The translations under genes and the position numbers were made by a program. From UA16 sp905478895 (GTDB taxonomy: Bacteria > Bacteroidota > Bacteroidia > Flavobacteriales_D > Sanyastnellaceae): a DNA stretch of 64,000 nucleotides. The stretch spans positions 372,001 through 436,000 of the forward strand of contig CALSQO010000001.1 in the NCBI GenBank assembly GCA_943788495.1, read 5' to 3'. The notes under the pieces were generated by a model. That model made no database searches. It saw only the letters and a list, made by a program, of their open reading frames with translations, and was not told the origin of the DNA. Shown here piece after piece: positions 34,787 to 44,620 of the stretch; within the stretch, counting starts at the first letter, position 1; each line of letters begins with the position of its first letter.

Positions 34787-36043
34787 TTAGTGCGACGTTG
34801 TTCTAAAAAAGTTTGCCCAGAGTTCCTCGCAAAACCAAGAGTGCCCTAGTCTTTTGGCGATTGTTTCGGCTTCTTTCGGGTAAAGGTGAGCTGTGCCTTT
34901 GAGCTCCGCTTCAATCCTGCGGATTGGAAACGTAAGCATAGCGGCGAAGGACGGACGGCGCAATTCCGTTTCATCAAATCTCGACATCCAGAATTCAGCT
35001 TTCTTCATTCGCCCTTCAAAGATTGAATGCATGGCCTGCAACAAAAAATGGACGTGCAAATCATGCAATTGGAATTGTTGGAGGGTGGACTCGTTGATTT
35101 CAACCTTTTCCAATAACCAAGCCGCGAGGCTCTGGTTGCCGGATAAAATGGCAAAAGTGCTGGGCTCGATGAATGCAGACAATTCCAGGTCAGCTCTATC
35201 AAGGGAATTGAACAGTTGGAGCCAGATGGAATCAAATGGCAGCGGGTTTGGCTCGAGCGTTTGCATCGCAAAAATGCGGCCTCTCAAGGGAGGAGGGAGA
35301 TCGAGTAGATTTTGATTCTCGAATTCCAAAGGCTCGATTTTTTGGCGGTTTAAAAATGCAATGAATCGCTGCGCGCAAGCAATGAAGACCTCACATTCAT
35401 TGGAAGTCTTTTTCCTATTGAGCATTGAAATCCATTGACCATAGTAGCCGTTTAATGCTGAGTAATCGATGAGTCTCAAAAAGACAGCATCGACGACGCG
35501 GGGGTGAGAGAGGAGTTTCTCGTGTTTTTCCAAGGGTTGTTCGCGGATGACGAGTCCCATTGCAATGGCCACGTGTATTTGATAAGTATAGGGTTGGCTC
35601 TCGAGTGGGTAGGCATCAGAATCGAGCAAATCCATGATCAGATGGTCTTTGCATGAAATGTATGCTTCGCGCAGGACCACCATGAGCAGTTCGAGTTTCA
35701 TGAGGCCATCTTCCAGTTCACTGAAGAACCCTAAAACTCCTTGGGGATTTTCATCGGCAAGGACATTGTAGAGTTTTTCTCGTTGTTTCCAGAGGTTCAG
35801 CTTGGGTTGCACACCGCAGTACTCACCATAATTTTTGAATCCACAGAATTGCGCGAGCGTGTCGAGCGTTTGGCGTCTGGGTTTGCCTGCCTTTGCCAAT
35901 CCGAAAAGGCGTCGAAGGGTATTATAGCTGATAAAGTGATCAGTTTCTTGGAGAATCAAAGAAGATAAGAATTCGCAATCACCTCGGGACTGAACGGTCA
36001 ATCCTGATTTTTTTTCGACTGCGATGAGGAGCTCTTGGATCAT
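34787..36043 (-). CDS. Bacteroidota-type DNA-binding-like regulator
   Basis: 418 residues, no signal peptide. The N-terminal ~75 residues contain the pattern ISYNTLRRLFGLAKAGKPRR, then QTLDTLAQFCGFKNYGEYC. This is the HTH-like module seen in many Bacteroidota regulators, in which a set of Leu/Phe/Gly positions and R-x-x-TLD-x-LA-x-F-x-GF are conserved. The remaining ~340 residues are helical and TPR-like without clear motifs. It is divergent from a secreted repeat protein (36138), 94 nt apart, so it may control that gene. The ligand and mode of action are unknown. Confidence 0.6.
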   Translation of the reverse strand: MIQELLIAVEKKSGLTVQSRGDCEFLSSLILQETDHFISYNTLRRLFGLAKAGKPRRQTLDTLAQFCGFKNYGEYCGVQPKLNLWKQREKLYNVLADENPQGVLGFFSELEDGLMKLELLMVVLREAYISCKDHLIMDLLDSDAYPLESQPYTYQIHVAIAMGLVIREQPLEKHEKLLSHPRVVDAVFLRLIDYSALNGYYGQWISMLNRKKTSNECEVFIACAQRFIAFLNRQKIEPLEFENQNLLDLPPPLRGRIFAMQTLEPNPLPFDSIWLQLFNSLDRADLELSAFIEPSTFAILSGNQSLAAWLLEKVEINESTLQQFQLHDLHVHFLLQAMHSIFEGRMKKAEFWMSRFDETELRRPSFAAMLTFPIRRIEAELKGTAHLYPKEAETIAKRLGHSWFCEELWANFFRTTSH

Positions 36044-36090
36044 GATGTTAAATGTACCAAATATGTATCATTATATAACGGATAGGTGTT

Positions 36091-36098
36091 TAGTTTTG
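36091..36098 (+). promoter_or_regulatory. Candidate -7 promoter element
   Basis: TAGTTTTG fits the Bacteroidota TAnnTTTG -7 box; no convincing -33 TTG is at 19-21 nt. It supports transcription starting near 36104 and therefore translation from the ATG at 36138. Confidence 0.4.
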
Positions 36099-36137
36099 AT
36101 AAAGGGCATGATAAAAACGCCTAATTCAATAAAACTC

Positions 36138-37373
36138 ATGAGATTATTTATCGCCAGCTTTCTTCCGTTTTTTCTTTGTTCTTCCTTGCTTGCACAAGAC
36201 CCTATAGTTTATCCCTACAATCCGGATGCGGACAACGACGAACTCGTTGGCGTGACTGATCTACTTCCTCTGTTGTCTGTTTTTGGAGATGATTTTCAGC
36301 CCGGTGAAATCTTGGTAGACGGAGTCGCGCTGGCGGAAGTTCTGATGACGATGCAGCAGACGATTGAAGCATTGCAACTGCAAGTGGAGACGTTGGAGGC
36401 TCAGGCGTTGCCTGAACTAGCGGCTCATTTATCATTCGTCGACAGTTCTTCTACATTCCATCTGGAAGCAGCCAATTTGCAAGTGTCGAATGGTGCCAAT
36501 GCCTACCTCAATAACGGACTTGGAAACTTGATCATTGGGATGAACGGCGAAGAAGAGTATGTCGATTCTATTGGCCGCGGAGGTTCTCACAACCTTGTGA
36601 TCGGAGAAGGACATGCTTATTCGAATAGCCATGGCATACTGCATGGCTTCAATGCTACCTTAACTGACCGCTACGCTGCCGTCATTGGCGGATCTAATAA
36701 TCGTGTGGATGGTGCTTATGGCGTGGCCATTGCTGGCACGAATAATGTTGTTTTGGATGACGCTCATTTTGCCGCCGCGATAGGCGGACAAGGCAATTCT
36801 CTAAATGCCGATTACGCTGCAGCGATTGCGGGTTCAGCCAATGAAATAAATGGGCGCTGGTCTGCGGGGGTATCTGGTATTCAGAACAAACTGATTGGGA
36901 CATATACTCTAGCGGCCGGAGGCCGCGGAGGTGAGATTTCTGGTTCAGAGTCGGTAATCGTTGGCAGTAGCGGAAGTTCACTTGAAGGTCATCAAGCTGT
37001 GATTGTCGGTGGAGAGGGACACCTTCTCGGCTCGGACTCCACTGACGCACGTTTTTCAGTGATTTTGGGAGGTCGGTTTGCCAACCTGAATTCAGGCTAT
37101 TGTGGGGTCATTTCTGGCGGTATTAACAATATGCTCACCACTGACTCGCTTTGGCAAGGAGCACAGGCCCGGTCCATTTTTGGAGGGAAGGACAATGACA
37201 ATCGAGGTTACTATGGTGCTACTGTTGTGGGAGGAAATGGCAATGAAATATTTCAAAGGCCGGGGGAGCAAGGAGGTGCAGACTTGTCAATTGGCGTGAA
37301 TGCCTTCATCGGAACCATACAGATGGACAATACGCAGAACATCCGGGTCACAGGTGAACTTGAAGAAGAGTGA
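36138..37373 (+). CDS. Secreted YadA-head-like repeat protein with dockerin-like motif
   Basis: 411 residues from the ATG at 36138; earlier in-frame starts lie at or above the -7 element. A signal peptide (LFIASFLPFFLCSSLLA) is followed by a dockerin-like motif at 36219-36287 (NPDADNDELVGVTDLLPLLS). A heptad coiled coil comes next (EVLMTMQQTIEALQLQVETLE). More than 12 short repeats follow, of the kind AAVIGGSNNRVDGAYGVAI / AAAIGGQGNSLNADYAAAI. These match the left-handed beta-roll of YadA-like trimeric adhesin heads. There is no YadA membrane anchor and no T9SS tail. It is divergent from a regulator. It is probably a trimeric surface adhesin or extracellular structure, with an unclear export route. 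Confidence 0.7.
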   Translation: MRLFIASFLPFFLCSSLLAQDPIVYPYNPDADNDELVGVTDLLPLLSVFGDDFQPGEILVDGVALAEVLMTMQQTIEALQLQVETLEAQALPELAAHLSFVDSSSTFHLEAANLQVSNGANAYLNNGLGNLIIGMNGEEEYVDSIGRGGSHNLVIGEGHAYSNSHGILHGFNATLTDRYAAVIGGSNNRVDGAYGVAIAGTNNVVLDDAHFAAAIGGQGNSLNADYAAAIAGSANEINGRWSAGVSGIQNKLIGTYTLAAGGRGGEISGSESVIVGSSGSSLEGHQAVIVGGEGHLLGSDSTDARFSVILGGRFANLNSGYCGVISGGINNMLTTDSLWQGAQARSIFGGKDNDNRGYYGATVVGGNGNEIFQRPGEQGGADLSIGVNAFIGTIQMDNTQNIRVTGELEEE

Positions 37374-38433
37374 TCAATCTTTCACTCGATTGAAGCGTAG
37401 CATCCGGAGCATCCATTTGGGAAGGGCTTTTCCTGCCGGGCGCTTCCGTGTATCGAGGTACCAATTCATTTTTTGACTGATGGGAATCTTATGGGTTTCC
37501 ACGAATTCAATCCATGTGCTGTCGGGGTCTTCTACGTAGGTGAATTGCCCGCTCGCTTCGCCCATGTCAAAGGAGGAGGCGCTATTGACGGTGAATGGAA
37601 ACCCTGCCGTTTCCAATTCCTTGCCCAAAGCCTCCATGTTGCGGATGTCCCAACAGATGTGGATGTAGCCCAGGTCTCCCCAGTAGCGGTTTTCGAATAA
37701 GTTTCGCGGCTTCCGATCCAGCGCTTCCACGAGCTCGATTTCTCCTCCGCCCAGGATTTGGCTGAACGGTCCTGCTGTGGGCGCTGAGCGTCGCAATACC
37801 ATGACGCGCCGGTAGATTCTCGTGCCTCCGGGGATTGGCTTGCCATGCTTCGATGCTTCCCGTCTCATCTGACGCGACGTGGTCGTACCCAAGGACGTCG
37901 CGGTACAGGACGAGGGCCTTCTCGATGCTTGAGACTCCAATCACGGCTCCCCCGACACCTCCCCCATAAGGAGCAGGTCCGAACCATTCGTCACTCTCGA
38001 CCAGCTCAAAGAGGTATCCGTGCGGGTCCTTCAGGTAGTAGTGCTTTCGACCGTCCTCACGCAAATGCACCGGCCCGAGGGTTTCGATGCCACGGCGCAG
38101 GTGTTCTGCGTGCATGAAATCGGCGTCCTTGCACTTGATTTTGCAAATGAAAATGCCGGTATCTCCAAGCTTGCCCTCGAATGCAGCGGGTTGAGGGTCT
38201 CGGCTCGTGAACTGCCAAATCTCCATGCCTGCTCCACCGCCCATGTGCAGCGCTAATACGGCGTGCCGCGCGTGTATTTCGTTGCCGGTATACCGCGTCA
38301 TCAATGCCGCTTCAGCGGCTTCTTCAAACATCCTTACGTCTATGCCAAACGCTTTTCTGTACCAAGTCCAAGCCTTGTGCACATCTGGAACGCCAATTCC
38401 GATTTGCTGAATGCCACTGATAAGTTTTTGCAT
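37374..38433 (-). CDS. VOC (glyoxalase/dioxygenase-fold) protein, apparent frameshift
   Basis: Two overlapping frames join into one gene. The start at 38433 gives IQQIGIGVPDVHKAWTWYRK, and DPHGYLFELVE closes the first VOC unit. GGAVIGVSSIEKALVLYRDV begins the next, and YIHICWDIRNMEALGKELE plus the DPDSTWIEFVE motif appear after the shift. The break is at a G4 run on the plus strand (37830-37833). Deleting one base gives AWQANPGGTRIYRR and a 1059-nt frame (352 residues). VOC proteins bind a divalent metal and act as dioxygenases, lyases or glyoxalases; the substrate cannot be assigned. It is convergent with the repeat protein and divergent from the acylase. Confidence 0.8.
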
Positions 38434-38568
38434 AGAAAAGAATGTGAAGCGCTCTGCAAAGATGCATCGAAAAACAGTGGATTAAAATTATGCATGACGA
38501 TCGAAGCCCGCTCAGGATGTACCTTCCCGCCTTATTCGCATGCAGCGAAGAATAATGCACCGTTTGAA

Positions 38569-40942
38569 ATGAAGAAATGGATTTTTGGTTTGACCATGGT
38601 CGCGATAGTTGCGGGATTGACGGCATTCTTCTATGCCCGATTGAATGTGACCGACTACCGTTTTGACGTGAAGTCAGATGCCATAAAGGCGCCGGTGGAG
38701 GTCATATTTGATGACATGGCGGTGCCGCACATTTATGCTGAAAATGAGAAGGATGCGATGCATGCATTGGGCTATGTGCATGCTTCGGAGCGTCTTTGGC
38801 AGATGGATTTGCTGCGACGGGCAGGTGCGGGTGAGTTGTCTGAATTACTGGGTGCTGAAATGGTCGAAAACGATCAATACTTGCGTTCTCTGGGAATGCG
38901 CGAAGCCGCGGTCCGCACAGCCGCGGCGTTCGAGGCGGATGCGCCGGCTGAGATTCAGGCAGCAATGGGTGCTTATTTGTCGGGCATCAATGCGTTTATC
39001 GGATTGGACAAACGTCCTTTTGAATACCAGCTCTTGGGAGAGGATCCGCGGCCATTCACGACGCAGGATGTGTATTGCGCAACCGGTTTCATGGCTTATT
39101 CTTTTGCGATTCATTTGAAAACCGAACCGATTTTGGACTGGATGAAGCACAACCTCGGCCAAGTATATTGGGATGACCTGGCGCTGGGTCAAGACGGTTT
39201 CACGCGAATTCCCATGAGTGTTGATTCGACACGGGTACTCCGAGATGCTTCCGGATTGTCATCGCGGGCTGACGCGATTGGATGAGATTCGACCCGTGCC
39301 TCAGTGGTTGGGGTCCAACGCTTGGGTGATCAGCGGGGAGCGCACGGCTTCCGGGCACGTGCTCTTTTGCAACGATGCGCATATGGCGTATGCCTCTCCC
39401 TCGGTCTGGTACGAAGCGCACATCGTGACACCAGAAGTGGAATATTATGGCAATCACCTTGCTGGATTGCCATTCCCTGCCATTGGGCATACCCGCGAGC
39501 ATGCTTGGGGCATAACCATGTTTGTCAATGATGACATTGACCTTTACCGAGAAACCATTGATGGTGACCGTTACTTTCACGAAGGGGAATGGTTGCCGAT
39601 CGCGTCTACGACAGAAACCATTGCCGTGGCCGGTGGCGAACCGGTGCAGTTTGAACTTCGCAAAACCCATCATGGACCTCTCATCGAAGAGGATGTGGCC
39701 ATGTGGTGGACGTTTACACAATACCCCGAAAATTTGATGCATGAAGCATTTTATGGCTTCTCACGAGCATCGAATATGACCGAATTCCAACATTCGGCCT
39801 CGCTGGTTCATGCTCCGGGACTGAACCTGATGTACGGTGACTCGGCAGGCAATATTGCCTGGTGGGCCAGCGCCAAGCTTCCGATGCGTTCCCCTGATGT
39901 GGATACGAAAACATTGATCGATGGCCGCGAGGCTTCAAATGACATCCAGGGTTGGCATGGGTTTGAACAGAACCCGCAATCGGTCAATCCTACCAGTGGT
40001 TACGTTTACTCTGCGAACAATGCGCCTGAACCCCGAGACGGAATGCGTTATCCGGGACACTATTATTCTGGAAACACCCGTGCAGCCGGAATTGTCGAAG
40101 CACTTTCAACGTCCAAATCGGATTGGACAGTAGCGGATGCGCAGGCGATTCAACTCGACCATCATTCACTTGTTTACTCCAAAAATGCAGCAATGATGGT
40201 GGCAATGGCTCAGGAAGCTGGAGAGCAGGTGGAGCGCTTCATGAAGGATTGGAACGGCAGTCACCTTGGGCATCAGATTGCTCCTACACTCTATTACCGC
40301 TGGATGTACCGGACCATTGAAGGGGCGATGGCAGATGAGTTCGAGCAACAGGCGACCGATGGCACCGCTGATGATAAGTTTGAAGCGTTTCACAGGACCA
40401 TTGTCAGTGAAAACACCTTTCCGCGGCTGCTTGCAAATGCTGATTCTCCTTGGTGGGATGATGTGCGAACATCCACTATCGAAAGCGCTGCTGAGATCGT
40501 CGCTGGGGCGCTTCGCGCGGCTCGCGTTGACTTGCAGGAGGCCTTGGGTGCGGACACCGCCGATTGGCGTTATGACCGATTGCATCAGGTCACGCACCGG
40601 CATGCGATGTCCAGTGTTCCAATCATTGGGGACTGGCTCAGCATCGGAGCGATTCCCCTTCCAGCAGCGAAAGATGCCTTGAACAAGTACGAGTTCAAGT
40701 TGAAAAAAGAAGTGGATTATGAAGTGTTCTCCGGTCCTTCCATGCGCATTTCGTTGGATTTCGCAGATATCGGTAATTCCGAAAGCATTTTGCCTACGGG
40801 ACAGTCGGGCAATCCATTCAGCGAGTTCTATGCCAATCAAGCTCCACTGTACCACTCGGGTCAGTTTCGCAAACAAAGGATGGATCGGGCAGACATCGAA
40901 TCCCATCAATTTGCGGTATCGCGTTTGACTCCACAGGACTAG
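38569..40942 (+). CDS. Penicillin-acylase-family Ntn hydrolase, apparent frameshift
   Basis: Two overlapping frames form one gene of 790 residues. The start at 38569 gives a membrane/signal segment (IFGLTMVAIVAGLTAFF). The alpha-chain shows APVEVIFDDMAVPHIYAEN and ALGYVHASERLWQMDLLRR. The nucleophile Ser, the first residue of the beta-chain after self-cleavage, is in WLGSNAWVISGERTASG (codon 39314-39316). FCNDAHMAY, GIPFPAIGH-like and YVYSANNAP motifs follow. The shift lies in the linker between chains, about 39240-39285; removing one base (for example in GCGATTGG) gives DALDEIRPVPQWLG. The family hydrolyses acylated amines, including acyl-homoserine lactones and penicillins. Location is probably periplasmic. 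Confidence 0.85.
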
Positions 40943-40984
40943 TTTTTACGGAAATTTGGGTTTTTTTAGGCGAGATTAAATCTA

Positions 40985-40992
40985 TATTTTTG
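40985..40992 (+). promoter_or_regulatory. Candidate -7 promoter element
   Basis: TATTTTTG fits TAnnTTTG. Transcription would begin near 40998, so the ATG at 40998 is unlikely and the ATG at 41034 gives a normal leader. Confidence 0.4.
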
Positions 40993-41033
40993 CCTTGATG
41001 AAAAATTCAGGAGCAAACTGCCGGAGGATAACC

Positions 41034-43277
41034 ATGGCTGCCAATTGCAGGCGTTCTCTTTTCGTTTTTGTCATTTTTTCGTTGGGTGCCCAGTTTGCAA
41101 GCGCCCAATGCACGATCGCTGTGAGCAGCCTTGGCGGATCCATTCCGAACGCCTCACTTTTATTGAACGGCGTGCCCTTTGGGGCAACCGATGCCAATGG
41201 CATTTGGTCCGGTCGCATTTCGCAAGCGGAGCGACTTCCTCAGCGGGTGCAAATCAGAGCATTGGGATTTCAATCGTGGGAAGGGAGTTTGGCCTGCGGT
41301 TCGTCCGAGAGCCATGCGGTCCAACTCGAAGAAAACACCTTTGTGCTGGGCGGTGCGACCGTTGTAGGAAGCCTTTCGGCCATGAAACTGAAGGAGAGTC
41401 CGATTCGGACACAAGTTCTGGCCGGCAGAGCTTTGCGCGAAATTCCTGCAGACGACGCCACGGAAGCGCTGGATTTTAGCAACGGAATTCGGGAGACCAT
41501 CGCGTGCGGAATTTGTGGAACCAATGACATTCACATCAACGGTTTGGAAGGCGTTTATACCTTGATGCTCATCGATGGAGTTCCATTGTTAGGGGGGCTC
41601 GCGTCAGCATATGCATTGGATGGTATTCCGTTGACGATGATCCAACAGGTTGAAGTCATTCAAGGGCCGGCAAGCGCTCGTTTTGGAAGTCAAGCGGTTG
41701 GAGGTGTCATCAACGTGGTGTTGGCTCCTTTGCGCTCAGGTTCGTCATCGGGAAGCTTGGGATTGGATAGCCACCAGCGGCTGACGCTCACAGCAGCTGC
41801 GGGCTGGGGGCCGAGTGAAGCACCATGGCAATTGGGCTTGGATGCCCATCACATGGATCGGCGATTGGATGACAATGGCGATGGCATGACCGATGCACCC
41901 ACGATTGAACGGGTGGTTGGGACGTTGCGGCATCAGCGCAGCACAGACCGGAGGCATTGGCGCACAACCCTGCGCGGATTTGCCGAAAAGCGCTTTGGCG
42001 GTGCATTGGATTTCGAGGAATCGGACCGAGGTGGCAACATTCGTTATGGCGAACGCATTGATTTGTTTCGGGGCGAGTGGCTGTTGGGTGGCGCACCGAA
42101 GGGCAACGAAGGCATGACGTATCAAGGGGGATTTTCTATTCACGATCAGCGCTCTACCTACGGGCAGACCAATTTCAATGCGCGTGAATTCACCGCCAAC
42201 GCAGAAGCCTTCCATACCGGATGGAGTTGGAAGGAGAACAGGCGCATCACGGGTGGGATGAGTTTGATGTGGGACAATTACAGCGACGAGACACCCGCAG
42301 CATCCGATATGAATGTTCTAATTCCTGCGCTCTATGTTGAGCACACAGGAGCTTCGAAGGCGGTTGGATCGGAGCAAAATCGAATTTCTTGGATTCACGG
42401 TCTTCGCATTGAAAAGCCTTCCAATGCCGCGGTGGTTGTGGCGCCAAGGATCAATTTCAAATGGTCACCTTCTCACGTTGTGGATGTCCGACTGAATGCG
42501 GGTCGGGGATACCGCAGGGTGCATTTGTTCACGGAGGAGCATGCGGCGCTTGACGGCTCCCGATCCGTTTTGCAGCCCGATCTTGGATTGCGGCCGGAGT
42601 CCAGTTGGAACATCAACTTGAGTGGAAGCTGGAGCACGGGCAATGACACGTATACAGCTACCGTTTCGGGGCATGTTTTTTCGACGCTGTTCACCGATCG
42701 GATTTATGCCGATTACGATAGCCTGCCAAATGCGATTGTGTACCGCAATATTGACGGAATCGGCTGGAATCGGGGCTTTGGTGGAGATGCTCTGCTGACA
42801 GGAGCCAGCGGTTGGACGCTTTCGTTGGGAGCGACGGTTTTACGCTCTCAATTGCTGGAGGGTTCCCAAAATCCTTGGTCGAATGATGCTTGGCGATGGG
42901 CGGAGGACATTGAATTTGCGCCAAATGTCACGGCCAATTTCGGAGGGGGCTTCCGATGGGAGAAGGGGGGATTCAATCTATCTGGACAGCATGTGGGGCC
43001 GATGCGCTTGCCGTATTACAATGCGGATGAGTCAGAACGGAGCGAGGCGTTTCAACTGTTGCACTTGGGTGTTTTTCGATCGTGGCGCCCGCGAAATTCG
43101 AAGCAATCAGGAAGTATGAACACCTTGACCGTCGGCGTGAAAAACCTGACAAATACGGTCCAAAAGCGTCCGATCATTGCACCAAACGCTCCGTTTAGCG
43201 AAGAATTTGACGCCTCGAGGATATATGCCCCGACGGAACAGCGGAGATTGTTTATCAAACTTGCTTGGACGCGGTAA
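41034..43277 (+). CDS. TonB-dependent receptor (CirA-like) with Cys-bearing plug
   Basis: 747 residues from the ATG at 41034, chosen from the promoter and a clean signal peptide (RRSLFVFVIFSLGAQFASAQ); in-frame ATG at 40998 is possible. A short beta-domain (~28-105) is followed by the plug. The plug has the unusual ACGICGTNDIHINGLEG motif, then VYTLMLIDGVPLLGGLASAY and IQGPASARFGSQAVGGVINVV. A 22-strand barrel ends the protein (RRLFIKLAWTR). The CxxCGT plug motif occurs in a distinct Bacteroidota receptor group; its substrate is not known to me. No SusD or siderophore gene is adjacent, so it acts as a single-gene unit. Confidence 0.85.
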   Translation: MAANCRRSLFVFVIFSLGAQFASAQCTIAVSSLGGSIPNASLLLNGVPFGATDANGIWSGRISQAERLPQRVQIRALGFQSWEGSLACGSSESHAVQLEENTFVLGGATVVGSLSAMKLKESPIRTQVLAGRALREIPADDATEALDFSNGIRETIACGICGTNDIHINGLEGVYTLMLIDGVPLLGGLASAYALDGIPLTMIQQVEVIQGPASARFGSQAVGGVINVVLAPLRSGSSSGSLGLDSHQRLTLTAAAGWGPSEAPWQLGLDAHHMDRRLDDNGDGMTDAPTIERVVGTLRHQRSTDRRHWRTTLRGFAEKRFGGALDFEESDRGGNIRYGERIDLFRGEWLLGGAPKGNEGMTYQGGFSIHDQRSTYGQTNFNAREFTANAEAFHTGWSWKENRRITGGMSLMWDNYSDETPAASDMNVLIPALYVEHTGASKAVGSEQNRISWIHGLRIEKPSNAAVVVAPRINFKWSPSHVVDVRLNAGRGYRRVHLFTEEHAALDGSRSVLQPDLGLRPESSWNINLSGSWSTGNDTYTATVSGHVFSTLFTDRIYADYDSLPNAIVYRNIDGIGWNRGFGGDALLTGASGWTLSLGATVLRSQLLEGSQNPWSNDAWRWAEDIEFAPNVTANFGGGFRWEKGGFNLSGQHVGPMRLPYYNADESERSEAFQLLHLGVFRSWRPRNSKQSGSMNTLTVGVKNLTNTVQKRPIIAPNAPFSEEFDASRIYAPTEQRRLFIKLAWTR

Positions 43278-43306
43278 ATCGATCGAAGGAAAATAGCGTT
43301 CCTCTG

Positions 43307-44482
43307 TCATTGATACACCCGCACGTAGTCGACTGCCATGAACTGAGGGAACGTTGTGGTGGCATTCGGGTAGCCGGGCCATTGGCCGCCCACGGCTACG
43401 TTTAAGATGAAGAAGAACGGGTTGTCAAATGGGTAGTTTTGATTCCCGGAAACGCTGTTGTCGACCGAATAAAAGGGTTGGTCATCGAGCAACCAGGTGA
43501 TTCCATTTTCGTCCCAGTCAATGGAAAAAACGTGGAATTCATCCGCAAACGTTTGACCGCCCGAAAGGTATCGACTGCCTCCCGTGTATTGGTGCTGGGG
43601 GTAGCTGTTGCCAAAATGAACCGTTCCGTGGATGCTGCTTGGACTTGATCCAATGAGTTCCATGATGTCTATCTCCCCGCATGCCGGCCATCCTGCGCTT
43701 GGGAAGTTTGCTCCCAGCATCCAGATCGCAGGCCAAATTCCTTGTCCGAAAGGCAAAATGGCACGGACATCGATTCGACCGTATTGGTATTCTTGCAGCC
43801 CGATGGATTTGAGCCGGGCCGAGGTGTATTGTGAACCGTTCTTTTTGGCGACAATCATCAGGTTGCCGTTGGCCACATACGAGTTTTCAGAATTCGAGGT
43901 ATAATTCTGTAATTCTTGGTTGCCCCATCCGGAGGCCCCTAAATCATAGGTCCAATGTTGCGGATTGATTTGGCTGGCGTCGAACTCGTCAGACCAAACC
44001 AGTGTGCGTCCGGGGTATTCGTTGGCTGCTTCGTATCCTTCATTCGAGACCTGGATCACGGTGTCGTCATTGCGGATGGTGCCAATGGCTTCTTGCAAGC
44101 CATCTGCGATCAATCCATTGGATGAGCTCGTCAAGACCACTCGGAACTGTTCGTCTTCTTCAGCGAACTCGTCCACAATGATTTCGATGTCAATGGATGC
44201 AGCCGTGGTGCCCGCAAGAAAAACAATCGTTCCGGAATCAGCGATGTAATCTTCCCCTTCCGTGGCCGTGATTGGCTTCACCTCATAGGTGACTGTAACT
44301 TCTCTATTGGTGCCGACGCTCAGTACAATTGGGAATTCGAAGAGGGCATTCTCCTCATTTTCCAGTTGACTAATGTTGATCGGGAGAAGGACTTCAGGCA
44401 CGGCGCCATTGGGTTCGTCCTTTTCGCAGGAGGTCAATACAAGAAGCGCAATGAGCGAGAGGGGAAGGTGCTGGAATTTCAC
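43307..44482 (-). CDS. GH16 beta-glucanase (laminarinase-like) lipoprotein
   Basis: 391 residues from a GTG at 44482; the frame runs to 44503, but that TTG lies in the promoter element. The lipobox (LSLIALLVLTSC) predicts a surface lipoprotein. A Calx-beta-like domain (~35-140, YEVKPITATEGEDYIADSG, IRNDDT) precedes the GH16 domain. Motifs there are LVWSDEFDASQINPQHWTYD, WPAIWMLG, and the catalytic GEIDIMELIG with Glu270, Asp272 and Glu275. It retains the beta-glucan cleft architecture of endo-1,3-beta-glucanases. It is back-to-back with the GH5 gene, with promoter elements in the shared gap. It likely makes the first cuts in the glucan at the cell surface. Confidence 0.9.
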   Translation of the reverse strand: MKFQHLPLSLIALLVLTSCEKDEPNGAVPEVLLPINISQLENEENALFEFPIVLSVGTNREVTVTYEVKPITATEGEDYIADSGTIVFLAGTTAASIDIEIIVDEFAEEDEQFRVVLTSSSNGLIADGLQEAIGTIRNDDTVIQVSNEGYEAANEYPGRTLVWSDEFDASQINPQHWTYDLGASGWGNQELQNYTSNSENSYVANGNLMIVAKKNGSQYTSARLKSIGLQEYQYGRIDVRAILPFGQGIWPAIWMLGANFPSAGWPACGEIDIMELIGSSPSSIHGTVHFGNSYPQHQYTGGSRYLSGGQTFADEFHVFSIDWDENGITWLLDDQPFYSVDNSVSGNQNYPFDNPFFFILNVAVGGQWPGYPNATTTFPQFMAVDYVRVYQ

Positions 44483-44500
44483 GTTTGGGTGTGTTTTGTA

Positions 44501-44508
44501 CAAAGTTA
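44501..44508 (-). promoter_or_regulatory. Candidate -7 element for the GH16 gene
   Basis: Read leftward the bases are TAACTTTG (TAnnTTTG). No good -33 was found. It overlaps the TTG at 44503, so translation should start downstream at the GTG at 44482. Confidence 0.4.
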
Positions 44509-44571
44509 CAGTGGCAATTCCATAAAAGGATTCCCTTGTACCTAATCATTAGCGGTTTCGAGCACGTCAAT

Positions 44572-44601
44572 TTGCGTGCCTCAATGAAAAGTGTAATTTT
44601 G
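44572..44601 (+). promoter_or_regulatory. Bacteroidota-type promoter for the GH5 gene
   Basis: TTTG ending at 44574, exactly 19 nt, then TAATTTTG at 44594-44601: a full match to TTG-N19-TAnnTTTG. Transcription would start near 44608. That excludes the TTG at 44606 and favours the ATG at 44621. Confidence 0.65.
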
Positions 44602-44620
44602 ACACTTGAAAAACTTGGTC

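Noticed and set aside
40166..40909. 247-residue minus-strand frame
   Set aside because: Antisense shadow of the penicillin acylase beta-chain.
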